DNA of 64,000 nt from Halorussus salinisoli (lineage in GTDB: Archaea; Halobacteriota; Halobacteria; Halobacteriales; Haladaptataceae): the NCBI GenBank assembly GCA_005239435.1, contig SZNP01000004.1:620001-684000 (forward strand), written 5' to 3'. Shown here piece after piece: positions 17,445 through 27,372 of the stretch. A program made the position numbers and the translations under genes. The number at the start of each line of letters is the position of its first letter. The stretch's first letter is position 1. Under the pieces are notes generated by a model. That model was given only the letters and a program-made list of their open reading frames with translations, did not search any database and was not told the origin of the DNA.

Positions 17445-17775
17445 TTCCCCTCCGTTCGTGTCGGTGCAACCGCGTTGTCATCGCCCCCTACCGTTTGGTC
17501 TATCTGATTCGCGATACTTTCGATTTTACTTTCGTTACTCTGTATTTGGAGTAACGACGTTTTCTCTGGTATCATCGAACGATCCGGTTTGTGTATAGTA
17601 CGCGCATGTCTTGGTTAATTAGGTATTACAATGATTTCTATCCGGTGAAAGAACCGCAGGTATTATTCATTAGAAAATAGTATATGGTCGGTTAATAAAC
17701 TCAGATGGAACAGTATTAAATAAGGGTCCTATCTAACTAAGGATAGATGGTAGAAGTTGAACAGATTTCATCGTT
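17445..17775. other. AT-rich region upstream of the carboxypeptidase
   Basis: No gene is seen. The stretch is AT-rich, especially 17590-17740, and contains palindrome site C (17533-17556) about 90 bp upstream of the carboxypeptidase start. Confidence 0.55.
17533..17556. promoter_or_regulatory. 24-bp palindrome, site C, upstream of the carboxypeptidase gene
   Basis: CGTTACT (17533-17539) and AGTAACG (17550-17556) are perfect reverse complements with a 10-base spacer, the same geometry as sites A, B, D and E. The inner TACT...GAGTA also resembles the haloarchaeal TrmB half-sites, though the spacing here is 9 rather than the usual 7-8. Confidence 0.55.
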
Positions 17776-17901
17776 TTAACCATCGTCGGAATCGACGGGC
17801 GCTGCTACTGGCAGGTCGCCCCACCGGGCGTAACCCGCGACTGACGTGCCCGACTCATCGAACGTCACGCGAAAGTGTCCTTGGGGCACGAGGAAATGCA
17901 T
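17776..17901 (-). CDS. Possible 41-residue protein of unknown function
   Basis: A short frame, MHFLVPQGHFRVTFDESG... ending APVDSDDG, with GC-rich third positions and an acidic composition like real genes of this genome. It lies just upstream of the TSUP permease stop on the same strand, separated by about 50 bp. The bases before the ATG include an inverted repeat, CTCTTT (17910-17915) with AAAGAG (17930-17935). No family is recognised. It could be a remnant of a larger gene. Confidence 0.4.
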   Translation of the reverse strand: MHFLVPQGHFRVTFDESGTSVAGYARWGDLPVAAPVDSDDG

Positions 17902-17953
17902 AACTTAGTCTCTTTGGAGAGTTCTACCTAAAGAGGTTGGAGAATGTCAAGCG

Positions 17954-18739
17954 CTATAGCTTCGGAACTGTTGTGAAGAGCAAGACAAACGCGTTCACCG
18001 TCAGAAGAGCAAGTACGAGCCAGCCGAACAGGCGTTCGGAGACGTGATCGAAAATCCAGACGCCAACCCACGCGCCGAGGAACACCATTGGAATCGCGAC
18101 CGCCGCCTCGATCAGTAGCGGCGTCTCGACCGCGCCAGTGTACGTCAGGCTTCCCAATCGGTAGAGCATGAGCGTCCCGAAGAAGGCGGTGAACACCGCC
18201 TTCATTTCCTCGTCGCTCCAGAACCCGCCCGCAGCCATGAACGCGCCGTAGACGATCATCGGCGGCCCCGGCACTGCGACCGCCCCGCCGAAGATGCCAG
18301 CGAACAGCCCCGCTGTCGCACCGACGACTTTTCCGGGTCTGTACCCCTTTTCCTCTATCCAGTCGGTAACGACGTCACTCTGCCGCGTCGCACCGACGAC
18401 AATGACTGCGAGCACTAGTACGACGCCGATGGCGGCGCGCATCTGAGTTTTATCGAACTGTTGGAAGACGTAGATTCCCAATGGCATCCCGACGGCGAGA
18501 CCTGCCATCGGAACAATCCACTTTCGCCAATCGAAGGCGTCGCGAACACTCCACCACACTCGAGCGTTGCTGACGACCGCAGTTATTGTGAAGACGATCG
18601 AAGCGCTCCCTGGCGACCGGAACAGCGGCATCACGCCCATCGACACCTGAGCGAACCCGAAGCCTGCGATGCCGTGGACGACCGACGCCACGAAAATGAC
18701 GAGTGACGTCAGGCCCGTGATAATCCATTCAATGGCCAT
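17954..18739 (-). CDS. TSUP (TauE/SafE) family permease
   Basis: A 261-residue membrane protein with about eight hydrophobic segments in the two-repeat pattern of TauE/SafE transporters. The repeats are seen as GIAGFGFAQVSMGVMPLF near the N-terminus and AGLFAGIFGGAVAVPGPPMIVYG in the middle. Family members export sulfite, sulfoacetate or related anions, or take up small organic acids. The gene diverges from a SoxB-like metallophosphoesterase, which makes a sulfur-oxyanion substrate plausible but unproven. Confidence 0.88.
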   Translation of the reverse strand: MAIEWIITGLTSLVIFVASVVHGIAGFGFAQVSMGVMPLFRSPGSASIVFTITAVVSNARVWWSVRDAFDWRKWIVPMAGLAVGMPLGIYVFQQFDKTQMRAAIGVVLVLAVIVVGATRQSDVVTDWIEEKGYRPGKVVGATAGLFAGIFGGAVAVPGPPMIVYGAFMAAGGFWSDEEMKAVFTAFFGTLMLYRLGSLTYTGAVETPLLIEAAVAIPMVFLGAWVGVWIFDHVSERLFGWLVLALLTVNAFVLLFTTVPKL

Positions 18740-19029
18740 CAGCAGTCCCTCGATAATGAAAATTCGATTCGTGGGCTACTCACCGCGTTCCCGTACAGGG
18801 AAGACATGGTCATCGATACGAAGGCGACGTTTTTGTGTGTTATTGCCAAAACCGAGATATATTCTGTTCCCCGCCAGTACGGTCTCCTGATAAATACCGC
18901 TTCTAAGCTATAACTGAACCACACCCCTCAAAGATCCCCTGCTACTCTTGAGTGAAGTGGGCACAACTGGTGTAAAGGATGCCGTTGATGGGTTATCCAT
19001 GACGTCCCCTGATGACCGCCAGCTAATAC

Positions 19030-20871
19030 ATGGACAAACAGCTGGAAGTTCACCGAGAGTCGAATCCGTCCGTCTCCTTGACTATGAGTCTCAACACTGA
19101 CTTTCTCGGGAAGTGGAGACGGCTCGATGGATCCACCTCCCCCGACCAGGAGCAGCAATCGGACCTCGTCTTCGCGCACGTCAGCGACCTCCACGGCCAA
19201 CTCGTCCCGGGCCATCAGGTCTACTACGACAATCTGCACAACTCACCCGACCTCAACTTCGACGGCGACGACAAACGCATCGAACGCGGCGGTGGGGTTC
19301 CAGTCCTGACAGCGAAACTCGACCAGCTCCGGAACACCTCCGACGACGTGCTGACGCTGATGAGCGGGGACACCTTCCACGGGACGGCGGTCACGACTTA
19401 CACCGATGGCCGAGCGATGCTCGACCCCATCAACAACCACCTCCGTCCGGACGTCTACGTTCCCGGTAACTGGGACTACTCGAACGAGGCTGTCGAGGAC
19501 AGCAACTTCCGCGATTTAATGGCGGAACTCGAAGCGCCAGTCGTGGCTAACAACCTCTACGACTGGGAGACGAACGAGCGCCTCTACGACCCGTATGTCC
19601 TTCGAGAGGCAAGCGACCTCACGGTTGGCGTCGTCGGGATGACGAATGTCTACGTCGACCGGATGGCTCCGGCGTTCCACGAGGGGAAGTACCGATTCGG
19701 AAAGCACCCGGCGCTCCTCGCGGAATCAGCGGAGGCGGCCCGCAAGGAGGGTGCCGACGTGATCGTCGCCGTGACCGAAATCGGCCTCCCATGGATGGTG
19801 CAGGCCGCTAAAGACATCGAGAGTATCGACGTGATGTTCAGCGCTCACACCCACGAGTACACCCACGAACCGATCGTCGTCGAGGACACCGAGACGGTCG
19901 TCGTTGAGTCCGGGATGGGCGAGGCACTCGGTCGCGTCGACCTCCGGGTCCGGGACGGTGACGTTGAGTTCCGCCACCACCTCTACTGCCTCGTCGACGG
20001 ACTCGACTACACGCCCGACCCCGACCCGGACGCCGAGAGGACCGTCGAGGCGATTCGCGAGCCCTTCTTCGGCGAGGACGTCCACCAAGAGCGCGGGGCA
20101 GGGACACTCGACCGATCGCTGGACACCGTGGTTGGCGAGACCGAGCAACCGCTCTACCGGCAAGCATTCCTCGAGAGCGCGTGGAACACGCTGTTCAACG
20201 ATGCGCTCCGTGAGCACTTCGGCGCCGACCTTGCGGTCTCGCACGGGTTCCGATACGGAACCGCCGTCCCGCCAGGGGAGATTACCCTCGAGCAACTCTA
20301 CACGTTCTTCCCGATGACCGCGCCCGTCGCCCGCGGCGAAGCCTTCGGCCAGCAGATTCGCAGCCACATGGAGGAGTTCCTCGTGGATAACTTCACGCCG
20401 TACGTCTACGACCAGGAGGACGGGCGACTCCGGAACTACTCCTCGAACGTCGAGGTGGTCGTCGACCCGACGGCTAAGCGCGGACGCCGACTGGTCGACC
20501 TGTGCGTCGACGGCGAGTCGATCAATTCCGAGGAGACGTATTCGGTGGCGACGTTCCGGCGTCCTGGCGACCCCGAGCGCGACCTCGGCGGCTGTGGCTT
20601 CCCGTTCCGTGATATCCGGGTCGAGGAGGACACGATTCCGGTCGACGTTATCGTCGATTTCCTCGACGAGCACTCGCCCGTGAGCTATGACGTACAGGGT
20701 CTAGTCCGAACCCCTGCGAACGGCGGTGATGTACAGAACACGCCCGCAGACGGACCATATCCATTCATCCAACCCGGCGTCGATTACGCAGACGGTGAGG
20801 AGTACACGGAGACGCGTCTCATACCAGCTAAGAACAGATTTCCGTCGGAGGCTTGGAATAGATATCGATAA
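19030..20871 (+). CDS. SoxB-like / 5'-nucleotidase-family metallophosphoesterase
   Basis: A 613-residue two-domain protein: N-terminal calcineurin-like metallophosphoesterase and C-terminal 5'-nucleotidase substrate-binding domain (SHGFRYGTAVPPGEITLEQL, FPMTAP). Metal-site motifs are HVSDLHGQL, SGDTFHG, and SAHTHEYTHEP. The usual GNHE/D is replaced by GNWDY, a change that recalls the GHWE of SoxB thiosulfohydrolases. No signal peptide is obvious, so the site of action is uncertain. The divergent TSUP permease fits a sulfur-oxyanion role; nucleotidase activity is the alternative. ATG 19084 (MSLNTDFL) is an alternative start. Confidence 0.82.
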   Translation: MDKQLEVHRESNPSVSLTMSLNTDFLGKWRRLDGSTSPDQEQQSDLVFAHVSDLHGQLVPGHQVYYDNLHNSPDLNFDGDDKRIERGGGVPVLTAKLDQLRNTSDDVLTLMSGDTFHGTAVTTYTDGRAMLDPINNHLRPDVYVPGNWDYSNEAVEDSNFRDLMAELEAPVVANNLYDWETNERLYDPYVLREASDLTVGVVGMTNVYVDRMAPAFHEGKYRFGKHPALLAESAEAARKEGADVIVAVTEIGLPWMVQAAKDIESIDVMFSAHTHEYTHEPIVVEDTETVVVESGMGEALGRVDLRVRDGDVEFRHHLYCLVDGLDYTPDPDPDAERTVEAIREPFFGEDVHQERGAGTLDRSLDTVVGETEQPLYRQAFLESAWNTLFNDALREHFGADLAVSHGFRYGTAVPPGEITLEQLYTFFPMTAPVARGEAFGQQIRSHMEEFLVDNFTPYVYDQEDGRLRNYSSNVEVVVDPTAKRGRRLVDLCVDGESINSEETYSVATFRRPGDPERDLGGCGFPFRDIRVEEDTIPVDVIVDFLDEHSPVSYDVQGLVRTPANGGDVQNTPADGPYPFIQPGVDYADGEEYTETRLIPAKNRFPSEAWNRYR

Positions 20872-20901
20872 CGGCTCATCCCTTCTCAACACCGCCCCTA
20901 T

Positions 20902-20920
20902 ATTGTAAATACCATACAAT
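20902..20920. promoter_or_regulatory. Short inverted repeat upstream of the DUF302-MCO pair
   Basis: ATTGTA (20902-20907) and TACAAT (20915-20920) form a perfect 6-bp inverted repeat with a 7-base spacer in an AT-rich stretch. It could be an operator or part of a terminator region after the SoxB-like gene. Confidence 0.3.
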
Positions 20921-21057
20921 TTTACGGTGGGGTATAGATGACTGTTTCTGAAGTAGTAATTATCGCATTATCGTCCAAATCGCTAGAAAAATGGGGATTT
21001 AGTGAGGTCCCTTGGTCGCCCCAAAGAGTAATCAATACAGGGCCGGTTGTGTACTGT

Positions 21058-21441
21058 ATGGAATATACAATGCGGAAACGAATCGACGATGACTTCGAGT
21101 CAGTCGTCGAGAAGACGATGAGTGCGCTTGAAGACGAAGGCTTCGGCGTCCTCTGTGACATTGACGTGCAAGCGACGTTCGCGGAGAAACTCAACGAAGA
21201 GTTCCGGAAGTATCGCATACTCGGCGCCTGTAATCCCCAACTCGCCTTCGAGGGCCTCGAAGACGAAATCGAACTCGGTGCGCTCCTGCCGTGCAACGTC
21301 ATCGTCTACGAGACCGACGACGGCGTCACCGTGAGCGCCGTCGATCCCGAACAGCTGGTCGGCATCACGGACAACCCCGAACTCGACTCGATCTCCGAAG
21401 AAGTTGCTGACCGGTTCGAGCGGGTACTCGACGAACTGTGA
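21058..21441 (+). CDS. DUF302-family protein
   Basis: A 127-residue DUF302 protein, recognised from MRKRIDDDFESVVEKTMSALEDEGFGVL, the YRILGACNPQLAFEGL segment and LPCNVIVYE. The frame extends upstream to 20938, but the family starts close to the Met at 21058 or 21070. DUF302 proteins often occur beside copper and redox genes in haloarchaea; their biochemical function is unknown. The two conserved Cys (ACNP and LPCN) could bind metal. Its stop overlaps the GTG start of the multicopper oxidase (GTGA at 21438-21441), so the two are translationally coupled. Confidence 0.82.
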   Translation: MEYTMRKRIDDDFESVVEKTMSALEDEGFGVLCDIDVQATFAEKLNEEFRKYRILGACNPQLAFEGLEDEIELGALLPCNVIVYETDDGVTVSAVDPEQLVGITDNPELDSISEEVADRFERVLDEL

Positions 21442-22916
21442 ACGGACCGTCAACGTCTCGGCGTCGGTTCCTCCAGTTACTAGGCGGGGGAGGTGCGAGT
21501 GCACTTGCGGGATGCTCGGGGAGCGACGTGTTAAACTCTGCCGACGAATCGCAGCCTGCCACACCACGTCCGACCGTCTCAGCCCCTGCGGACACGTTAA
21601 CCACGGTCACCGCAACGCCCGGCCAAATCCAGCCCGGTCCGAATACATCTGCTCAGAATTGGCTATACAATGGCGAGTTCCCTGGACCGGAACTCCGAGT
21701 CAAAGAAGGAGACGTACTCGAGACCACGGTCAGAAACGACGTTTCGGAGGGGACGACGATTCACTGGCACGGAGTTCCGGTGCCCAACGCAATGGATGGC
21801 GTCCCCGATGTCACCCAACAGCCGATAGCACCGGGTGAGACGTTTACGTACAAGTTCCGGGCGGAGCCCGCTGGGACGTACTTCTACCACAGTCACGTCG
21901 GACTCCAACTTGACCGCGGACTTCTCGCTCCGTTGGTCATCGAGGAACAGGACCCCCACGTCGAGTACGACCGGGAGTACACGGTCGTTGTTGACGACTA
22001 CTTGGACCAGGAGCCACGACCGCTTTCGGAAGTCGACTCCGGGCAGGGTCCGATGGGCGGCGGACGGGGAGGTCGAGGCGGTCGCGGCGGCATGGGTAGT
22101 AACGGTCCCGGCGGCATGGGAAACATGGGCCAGATGGGCGACAGACGACCACCGTACGCTGGACTCCTCATCAACGGACGCTTGCCGGCCGACCCGCAGA
22201 CGTTCACCGTCCGAGAGGGCGAGCGAGTGCGTCTCCGATTCGTGAACGCCGGGAGTGCGACGGCGTTCCGAGTTCGGACTGCCGGTCACGAAATGGCGGT
22301 CACCCACGCCGACGGACGGCCGGTCGAACCGGTGACGGTGGACTCGTTCGTCTTCGGGGCCGGCGAACGGTACGACGCAATCGTCGAAGCCGACAACCCC
22401 GGTACGTGGGAGATACGCGCCGACGCCGTCAACGGTGGAGAACCACCGGCACGCGCCCTTCTTCAATACCAAGGGAGTAATGGTTCTCCGTCTGGGCCGT
22501 CCTCGGGAGGACGCCGACTTGCATATGGGGACCTCCGTGCGCTCTCACCGCTGGACGGAATCGATGGTCGCCCGGACCGCCAGTTCGACCTGACGTTATC
22601 GGCGGGCCGCGGCGGTTCCTACGAGTGGTTGATCGACGGCCAGGCGTACCCCGACGCCGACCCGCTCCACGTGAGCGAGGGTGACCACGTCCGAGTCAGG
22701 ATGGTGAACCATAGTCCGGTGATTCACCCGATGCACCTCCACGGTCACTTCTTCCAAGTCGGAAACGCCGTCAAAGACACCGTCATCGTCCCCGGCCATA
22801 TGGGCGAGGTCACCTTCGACTTCGTCGCAGATAACCCCGGAAGCTGGCTGTTTCACTGTCACAATCTCTACCACCTCGAAGCAGGGATGGCTCGCGTCAT
22901 CCAATACGTCGAATAA
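21438..22916 (+). CDS. Multicopper oxidase (laccase/CopA type), Tat lipoprotein
   Basis: A 492-residue three-domain multicopper oxidase that probably oxidises Cu(I) or phenolics outside the membrane. All copper motifs are present: HWHGVP, FYHSHVG, HPMHLHGHFF and the type 1 site WLFHCHNLYHLEAGM. The N-terminus has SRRRFLQLL plus a lipobox-like ALAGCSG, so it is exported by Tat and lipid-anchored. A Gly/Met-rich loop (about residues 200-235, including GGMGNMGQMG) interrupts domain 2 and may bind Cu(I). The GTG start overlaps the DUF302 stop. CopB is encoded convergently right after it, which points to copper detoxification. Confidence 0.93.
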   Translation: MNGPSTSRRRFLQLLGGGGASALAGCSGSDVLNSADESQPATPRPTVSAPADTLTTVTATPGQIQPGPNTSAQNWLYNGEFPGPELRVKEGDVLETTVRNDVSEGTTIHWHGVPVPNAMDGVPDVTQQPIAPGETFTYKFRAEPAGTYFYHSHVGLQLDRGLLAPLVIEEQDPHVEYDREYTVVVDDYLDQEPRPLSEVDSGQGPMGGGRGGRGGRGGMGSNGPGGMGNMGQMGDRRPPYAGLLINGRLPADPQTFTVREGERVRLRFVNAGSATAFRVRTAGHEMAVTHADGRPVEPVTVDSFVFGAGERYDAIVEADNPGTWEIRADAVNGGEPPARALLQYQGSNGSPSGPSSGGRRLAYGDLRALSPLDGIDGRPDRQFDLTLSAGRGGSYEWLIDGQAYPDADPLHVSEGDHVRVRMVNHSPVIHPMHLHGHFFQVGNAVKDTVIVPGHMGEVTFDFVADNPGSWLFHCHNLYHLEAGMARVIQYVE

Positions 22917-22941
22917 AAGGACAGGGACGTGTTTGTTCCCG

Positions 22942-25221
22942 TCAGTCTGCTGGTTGGGCCGTCTGCTGTGCTGTCACGCCCGGTAGACTTGGGAGGCTGA
23001 GGTCAACCCGGCGGAGGAACTGGGCGTTAATCGCGACGATCACCGTCGACAGCGACATCAAGAGCGCGCCGACCGCGGGCGAGAGCAGGATACCAATCGG
23101 AGCGAGAACCCCTGCTGCAAGCGGGAGTGCGAACACGTTGTAGCCCGCAGCCCACGCAAGATTCTCCTTCATCTTCCGGTAACTCGCCTTGCTCAGCTTC
23201 ACAAGACGGACGACATCCAGCGGGTTATTCTGGACGAGGATAATATCCGCCGACTGGACGGCGACGTCCGTCCCGGACCCGATGGCGATACCGATGTCAG
23301 CACGTGTGAGTGCCGGCGCGTCGTTTACGCCATCGCCAACCATCGCCACGAGTTTGCCCTGCTCTTGGAGCTCGGTCACTTTCTTGTCTTTGTCTTCGGG
23401 GAGTACCTCGGCAAACACCGTGTCGATACCAAGGTCGTCGGCGACGGCGTTGGCGACATCCTCGGAGTCGCCAGTTAACATCGCCACTTCGATACCGAGT
23501 TCGTGGAGTGCGTCAACGACCTGGTAGCTCTCCTCGCGAACGACGTCTGCGAGCGCGAACGCGGCAACGGGAGTCCCATCGCGTAAGAGGTAGACGACCG
23601 TTTGGGCGTCCTCTCCGGCCCGTTCCGCGAACGCCGTCAGCGCTGACGGGACGTCCGTGTCGAGATGCGACAGGAGGTTTGGACCGCCGACGTGAATCGT
23701 AGCACCGTCGACGGTCGCACGTACTCCGCGGCCCTTGAGCGCCTCGAAGCCAGTAGCGGCTGGCGCATCTAGGTTCCGCTCGTTCGCGGCCTCGCGGACT
23801 GCCTGTGCAATCATGTGTTCCGAATCACCCTCGACGGCGGCGGCGAGCGACAGCGCCTCGTCCTCGTCGATGTCTTCGACAGTCTCCACGTCGACGATTC
23901 CCTGTTCGCCCTTCGTGAGTGTCCCTGTCTTGTCGAAGATAATCGTATCCAGTTCCCGGGCCTGTTCCATCGCAATTCGATCCCGAATCAGCATGCCGTT
24001 CTGTGCGGCCAGCGACGTGTTGATCGCGACGACGAGCGGAATAGCAAGTCCGAGCGCGTGCGGACAGGCGATTACGAGTACGGTCACAACTCGCTCGATG
24101 ACCGTGGCGTTGAACGAGACGGCGATAGTCCACGCGATGCCGGTCACGATAGCCACCGCCAGCGCGATGTAGAACAGCCACCCTGCCGCACGGTCGGCAA
24201 GTTGTTGTGTCCGAGACTCGCTCTCCTGGGCCTCCTCGACGAGACGCATGATACCCGCGAGCGTCGTCTCGTCGCCTGTCGCAGCAATTCTCACCCGGAG
24301 GCTCCCATCACCGTTGATGGTCCCACCGATGACCTCGTCACCAGGTTCCTTCGACACCGGCTTCGACTCACCAGTAATCATCGACTCGTTCACGTCTGAG
24401 TCGCCCTCCTCAACGACGCCGTCAGCAGGTACGCTAGCCCCCGGACGGACGAGTACAAGGTCGCCTTCCCCCAGTTCATTCACCGGAACCTCCTCAGTCC
24501 CGCCGTCTTCGGTGATGCGCTCGGCGGTGTCAGGGAGGAGTTTGGCCAATTCGTCGAGAGCGCTAGAGGCCCTGCGGACCGAGCGCATCTCGATCCAGTG
24601 GCCCAGTAGCATGATGTCGATCAGCGTCACGAGCTCCCAGAAGAACGTTGATGCCGTCGGGAAGACGACGCTCGCGAGGCTGTAGACGAACGCGACGGTG
24701 ATGGCCATCGAAATGAGTGTCATCATGCCCGGTGTGCGGTCCTCGAGTTCTGGAACCGCCATCCGAAGGAACGGCACCCCACCGTACGCAAAGACGATTA
24801 TCGCGAAGACGGGATTGATCCACTCGCTGCCGGGGAATGCCGGGACCGAGAACCCGAGCCACTCCTGGAGCGTCTCGCTATAGAGCAGGACCGGAATGGA
24901 GAGGAGCGTCGAGACGAAGAAGCGCCGCCGGAACATCTGTTCGTGTCCCTCGTGCATGCCGCCCTCGCCGTGGCCGTCATGGCCATTTGCCTGTTCTCCG
25001 TGGTCGCCGTGCGTCCCGCTGGATTCGTATTGCTCGTCGACCTCTCGTTCGGCCTCGTCGGCGTCTTCAGCCTCGTCCTCGAGCATTGATTGTTCTACTC
25101 GCGATTCTTCGCGTTCGTCAACAGATGAACCGTAATCGTTCTTGCTGCCCTCGTGTCCATCGTGATTAGAATGCCGGTCAGACCGGGTTCCATCGCTGGA
25201 TTTGTCGCTGTGATCGTCCAT
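22942..25221 (-). CDS. copB: CopB-type (P1B) copper-translocating ATPase
   Basis: A 759-residue heavy-metal P-type ATPase. The membrane motif is CPH ([14 protein letters not shown]), which defines the CopB/P1B-3 group usually linked to export of copper. The phosphorylation site is [10 protein letters not shown] (Asp about 428), the dephosphorylation loop is TGES and the hinge is [10 protein letters not shown]. The first 95 residues are a His/Asp/Glu-rich tail (for example [20 protein letters not shown]) instead of a classic HMA domain, again typical of CopB. Eight transmembrane segments can be traced. A truncated tail of a related ATPase is found at 40973-41194. Confidence 0.94.
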   Translation of the reverse strand: MDDHSDKSSDGTRSDRHSNHDGHEGSKNDYGSSVDEREESRVEQSMLEDEAEDADEAEREVDEQYESSGTHGDHGEQANGHDGHGEGGMHEGHEQMFRRRFFVSTLLSIPVLLYSETLQEWLGFSVPAFPGSEWINPVFAIIVFAYGGVPFLRMAVPELEDRTPGMMTLISMAITVAFVYSLASVVFPTASTFFWELVTLIDIMLLGHWIEMRSVRRASSALDELAKLLPDTAERITEDGGTEEVPVNELGEGDLVLVRPGASVPADGVVEEGDSDVNESMITGESKPVSKEPGDEVIGGTINGDGSLRVRIAATGDETTLAGIMRLVEEAQESESRTQQLADRAAGWLFYIALAVAIVTGIAWTIAVSFNATVIERVVTVLVIACPHALGLAIPLVVAINTSLAAQNGMLIRDRIAMEQARELDTIIFDKTGTLTKGEQGIVDVETVEDIDEDEALSLAAAVEGDSEHMIAQAVREAANERNLDAPAATGFEALKGRGVRATVDGATIHVGGPNLLSHLDTDVPSALTAFAERAGEDAQTVVYLLRDGTPVAAFALADVVREESYQVVDALHELGIEVAMLTGDSEDVANAVADDLGIDTVFAEVLPEDKDKKVTELQEQGKLVAMVGDGVNDAPALTRADIGIAIGSGTDVAVQSADIILVQNNPLDVVRLVKLSKASYRKMKENLAWAAGYNVFALPLAAGVLAPIGILLSPAVGALLMSLSTVIVAINAQFLRRVDLSLPSLPGVTAQQTAQPAD

Positions 25222-25350
25222 ATGCTCCCTTCGTGTCCAATAGTATGATTCCTCGGGGGAAAGAGTGTGTGGCCAGCGTTAGGCCGGTAACGTACCATAC
25301 GGGAGATTCTGACAAGGGTACAGTACGTTCAACCGCAAGCCGAGTCGACT

Positions 25351-26352
25351 TCATGTGTCTCTACTGGTGGGCCATTGACGTGCGTCAGATTCGACCAGTC
25401 CAAGCATCGTTCGGCGGCGCTTCTCTAGGTCCCCGAGAGCAGAAGTGAACTCATCGTCGGAGTTCGTCGGGATATCAGCGTCGCGAATCACCTCGAGGGC
25501 TGGCGGCGGTGGAGCGTGATTTGCAGGCTCGATGAATGTCCCGTGTAGTGCTTCGAGGTAGCTCTCGACACTCGAGCGTGCGTTCTCGATGATGGCGTCA
25601 CTGGGCCGTTCCTGTGCAGGGATTCCGAATTCGAGTATCGTCAACGCGTCGTCGAGGACGGCAATGCTCGTGACCGGTGCCTGCTCGGGTTGCTCGCTGT
25701 GAAAATAGTGGAGAATTGGATACGCCTTGTGATTCGACGTGAGCGTGTTCAGTTGCGTAACGTACGTGTTCAGCAGTATATCGAGCCCCTGGAACTCCTG
25801 ACCGTCCCACGCATTTCGCACGAACTCATCGCCCTGTATTCCGAGTCCGCTGATGCCGGTCGCGAACGAGCGTTTCTGGGTGACTGCCTCCAGTACGGAT
25901 AGGATGTACGTAACACCGAGGGTAATGAAGAGCATTCCACTCCCTGTTACGAGGACAGTAGCGATCTGCCAGACGCCACCTCGCGGGGCAAAATCACCAT
26001 TCCCGAGGGTGAACATTGCATACCCTGTGAAGTAAATCCGCTCGACCCAAGAGATGGAGCCTCCGTCGATGGTGTCGATGAGGATGTTTTCAGCGCCGGC
26101 AAAGACGAGGGTCCAGCCGGCCCAGAGGAGGCTAATCCACACCGTGAAACCGACGGTGAGAATGAGCGGTCCGGTGAGGGTGAGGACTTGCGAGTTTTCA
26201 CCGCCGACCCATCGAACAGTTTGCCACGTTACCGCCATGAGACGAGACGTGAGGGGACCTGCGCCGCCCTCCACCCAAAGCGTTGTCCAGAGAAGGTCGA
26301 CCACGATGCCGATGAGAAGCAGTACTCCAAGTACGAAATAACCGCTTGTCAT
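25351..26352 (-). CDS. Two-TM ion channel family protein (K+ channel-like pore)
   Basis: A 333-residue protein with a pore helix and filter-like GYAMFTLGNGDFAP between hydrophobic segments in the first half. This is the ion-channel (Kch/Ion_trans_2) pattern, but with GNGD where K+ channels have GYGD. The N-terminal third has additional membrane segments (YFVLGVLLLIGIVVDLLW, LILTVGFTVWISLLW). The C-terminal 170 residues are soluble and helical, without an obvious RCK domain. Ion selectivity is not predictable. It lies between CopB and the small HEAT-like gene. Confidence 0.75.
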   Translation of the reverse strand: MTSGYFVLGVLLLIGIVVDLLWTTLWVEGGAGPLTSRLMAVTWQTVRWVGGENSQVLTLTGPLILTVGFTVWISLLWAGWTLVFAGAENILIDTIDGGSISWVERIYFTGYAMFTLGNGDFAPRGGVWQIATVLVTGSGMLFITLGVTYILSVLEAVTQKRSFATGISGLGIQGDEFVRNAWDGQEFQGLDILLNTYVTQLNTLTSNHKAYPILHYFHSEQPEQAPVTSIAVLDDALTILEFGIPAQERPSDAIIENARSSVESYLEALHGTFIEPANHAPPPPALEVIRDADIPTNSDDEFTSALGDLEKRRRTMLGLVESDARQWPTSRDT

Positions 26353-26595
26353 GGTAGTTCCCCGTCACGGACAAACGCTCTGGTTGTCGCCCTATCACCA
26401 AACGCTTGATTCACGCGAAACGGACTCATTTTGTCTCAATCCTTCCAGTGTATCAGGGATTCTCCTTGACCCCGATCCTGCGTATTTACTCCAATACTGG
26501 TGGACACAGCAGTAATACCGACGAGAGCAGACGCAAAGAATGTACATGACGATACGGTCCGTAGGCCTATCACTCTGGAACCCGTATTCTGGACT

Positions 26596-26886
26596 ATGAG
26601 CTCTCGAACGCCGGAAGAGTGTATCGAACTCGCACTTGACAAATCGGCGACCGAGTCCGAACGTGAAGATGCAATTCACGAACTCGAGATGGCCAACGAG
26701 TGTGACGAGCTCGATGCTCTCGTCCGGAGGGAGAGTTTGAGCGACGGGCTCCGCCAGCGCGCACTCCAGGCGTTGGCGACCCCACAGTGCGATACAATGC
26801 TCCGAAGACTTGCGGGGGAAGAGTCCTTGGAGCCCTCACTTCGCCAAGAAGCGGAGAAGATCCTTCACGAGCGAGACGATCATTAG
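26596..26886 (+). CDS. Small HEAT-repeat-like protein
   Basis: A 96-residue soluble helical protein (MSSRTPEECIELAL..., ESEREDAIHELEMANECDELDALVRR, LRQRALQALATPQCDTMLRRLA). The repeated helix pairs resemble two to three HEAT/PBS-lyase-type repeats. The frame is open further upstream (26500), but that part has an atypical composition, so the ATG at 26596 is preferred. Function unknown. Confidence 0.65.
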   Translation: MSSRTPEECIELALDKSATESEREDAIHELEMANECDELDALVRRESLSDGLRQRALQALATPQCDTMLRRLAGEESLEPSLRQEAEKILHERDDH

Positions 26887-27372
26887 TAGGAAACACAACG
26901 TCAGCTCTGGAATCTGGCAACTCTCTGCCCGTAGTCGAACAGCGTCAGCGCGACGATGTACAGCGGTTGGGTCGCGACGAGAATCCCCGAGTGTGGCAAT
27001 AGCAATCGCTAACGTCTTCTACCAGTTCATCGTATCCGATTCCCGTCAACTGTCGTGTTACGGCCTATGTCCAGTTCGAGTCCCCCTGGACATAACCCCC
27101 CGTGCGACTACACGAACACGGCATGGCACTCAGCTACGCCAGCATTGTTAATGTACGTTATTGCCATAACCGACAAAAACTCAGACCGACAACGCAGCGT
27201 ACGAGATGACGCTCGTTTAAGAGATGGTCATCAAGATAAGGATGCGACTCCCCGTTTTCCAAGTCGAACATCACGAGTACGTATCATTCTGTTCCGTGAG
27301 TCACGGGTATAATTTCAACATGCGCCTGAGAGCACCGTGGCCCTTTTGATAGTGGGGCTACAACTGTATTGT
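26887..27372. other. Intergenic region with one inverted repeat
   Basis: No gene is supported. The main visible feature is ATGTCCAG (27067-27074) with CTGGACAT (27086-27093), perfect 8-bp arms around an 11-base loop. It could form an RNA hairpin or be a protein-binding site. Confidence 0.5.

Noticed and set aside
23735..24399. Overlapping open frames antisense to copB
   Set aside because: Ser/Arg-rich or Val/Asp-rich shadows typical of the opposite strand of GC-rich haloarchaeal genes.
27067..27093. tRNA-like T-loop (GTTCGAGTCC) in the intergenic region
   Set aside because: The surrounding bases do not form the T-stem, anticodon or acceptor arms; only the inverted repeat is kept.
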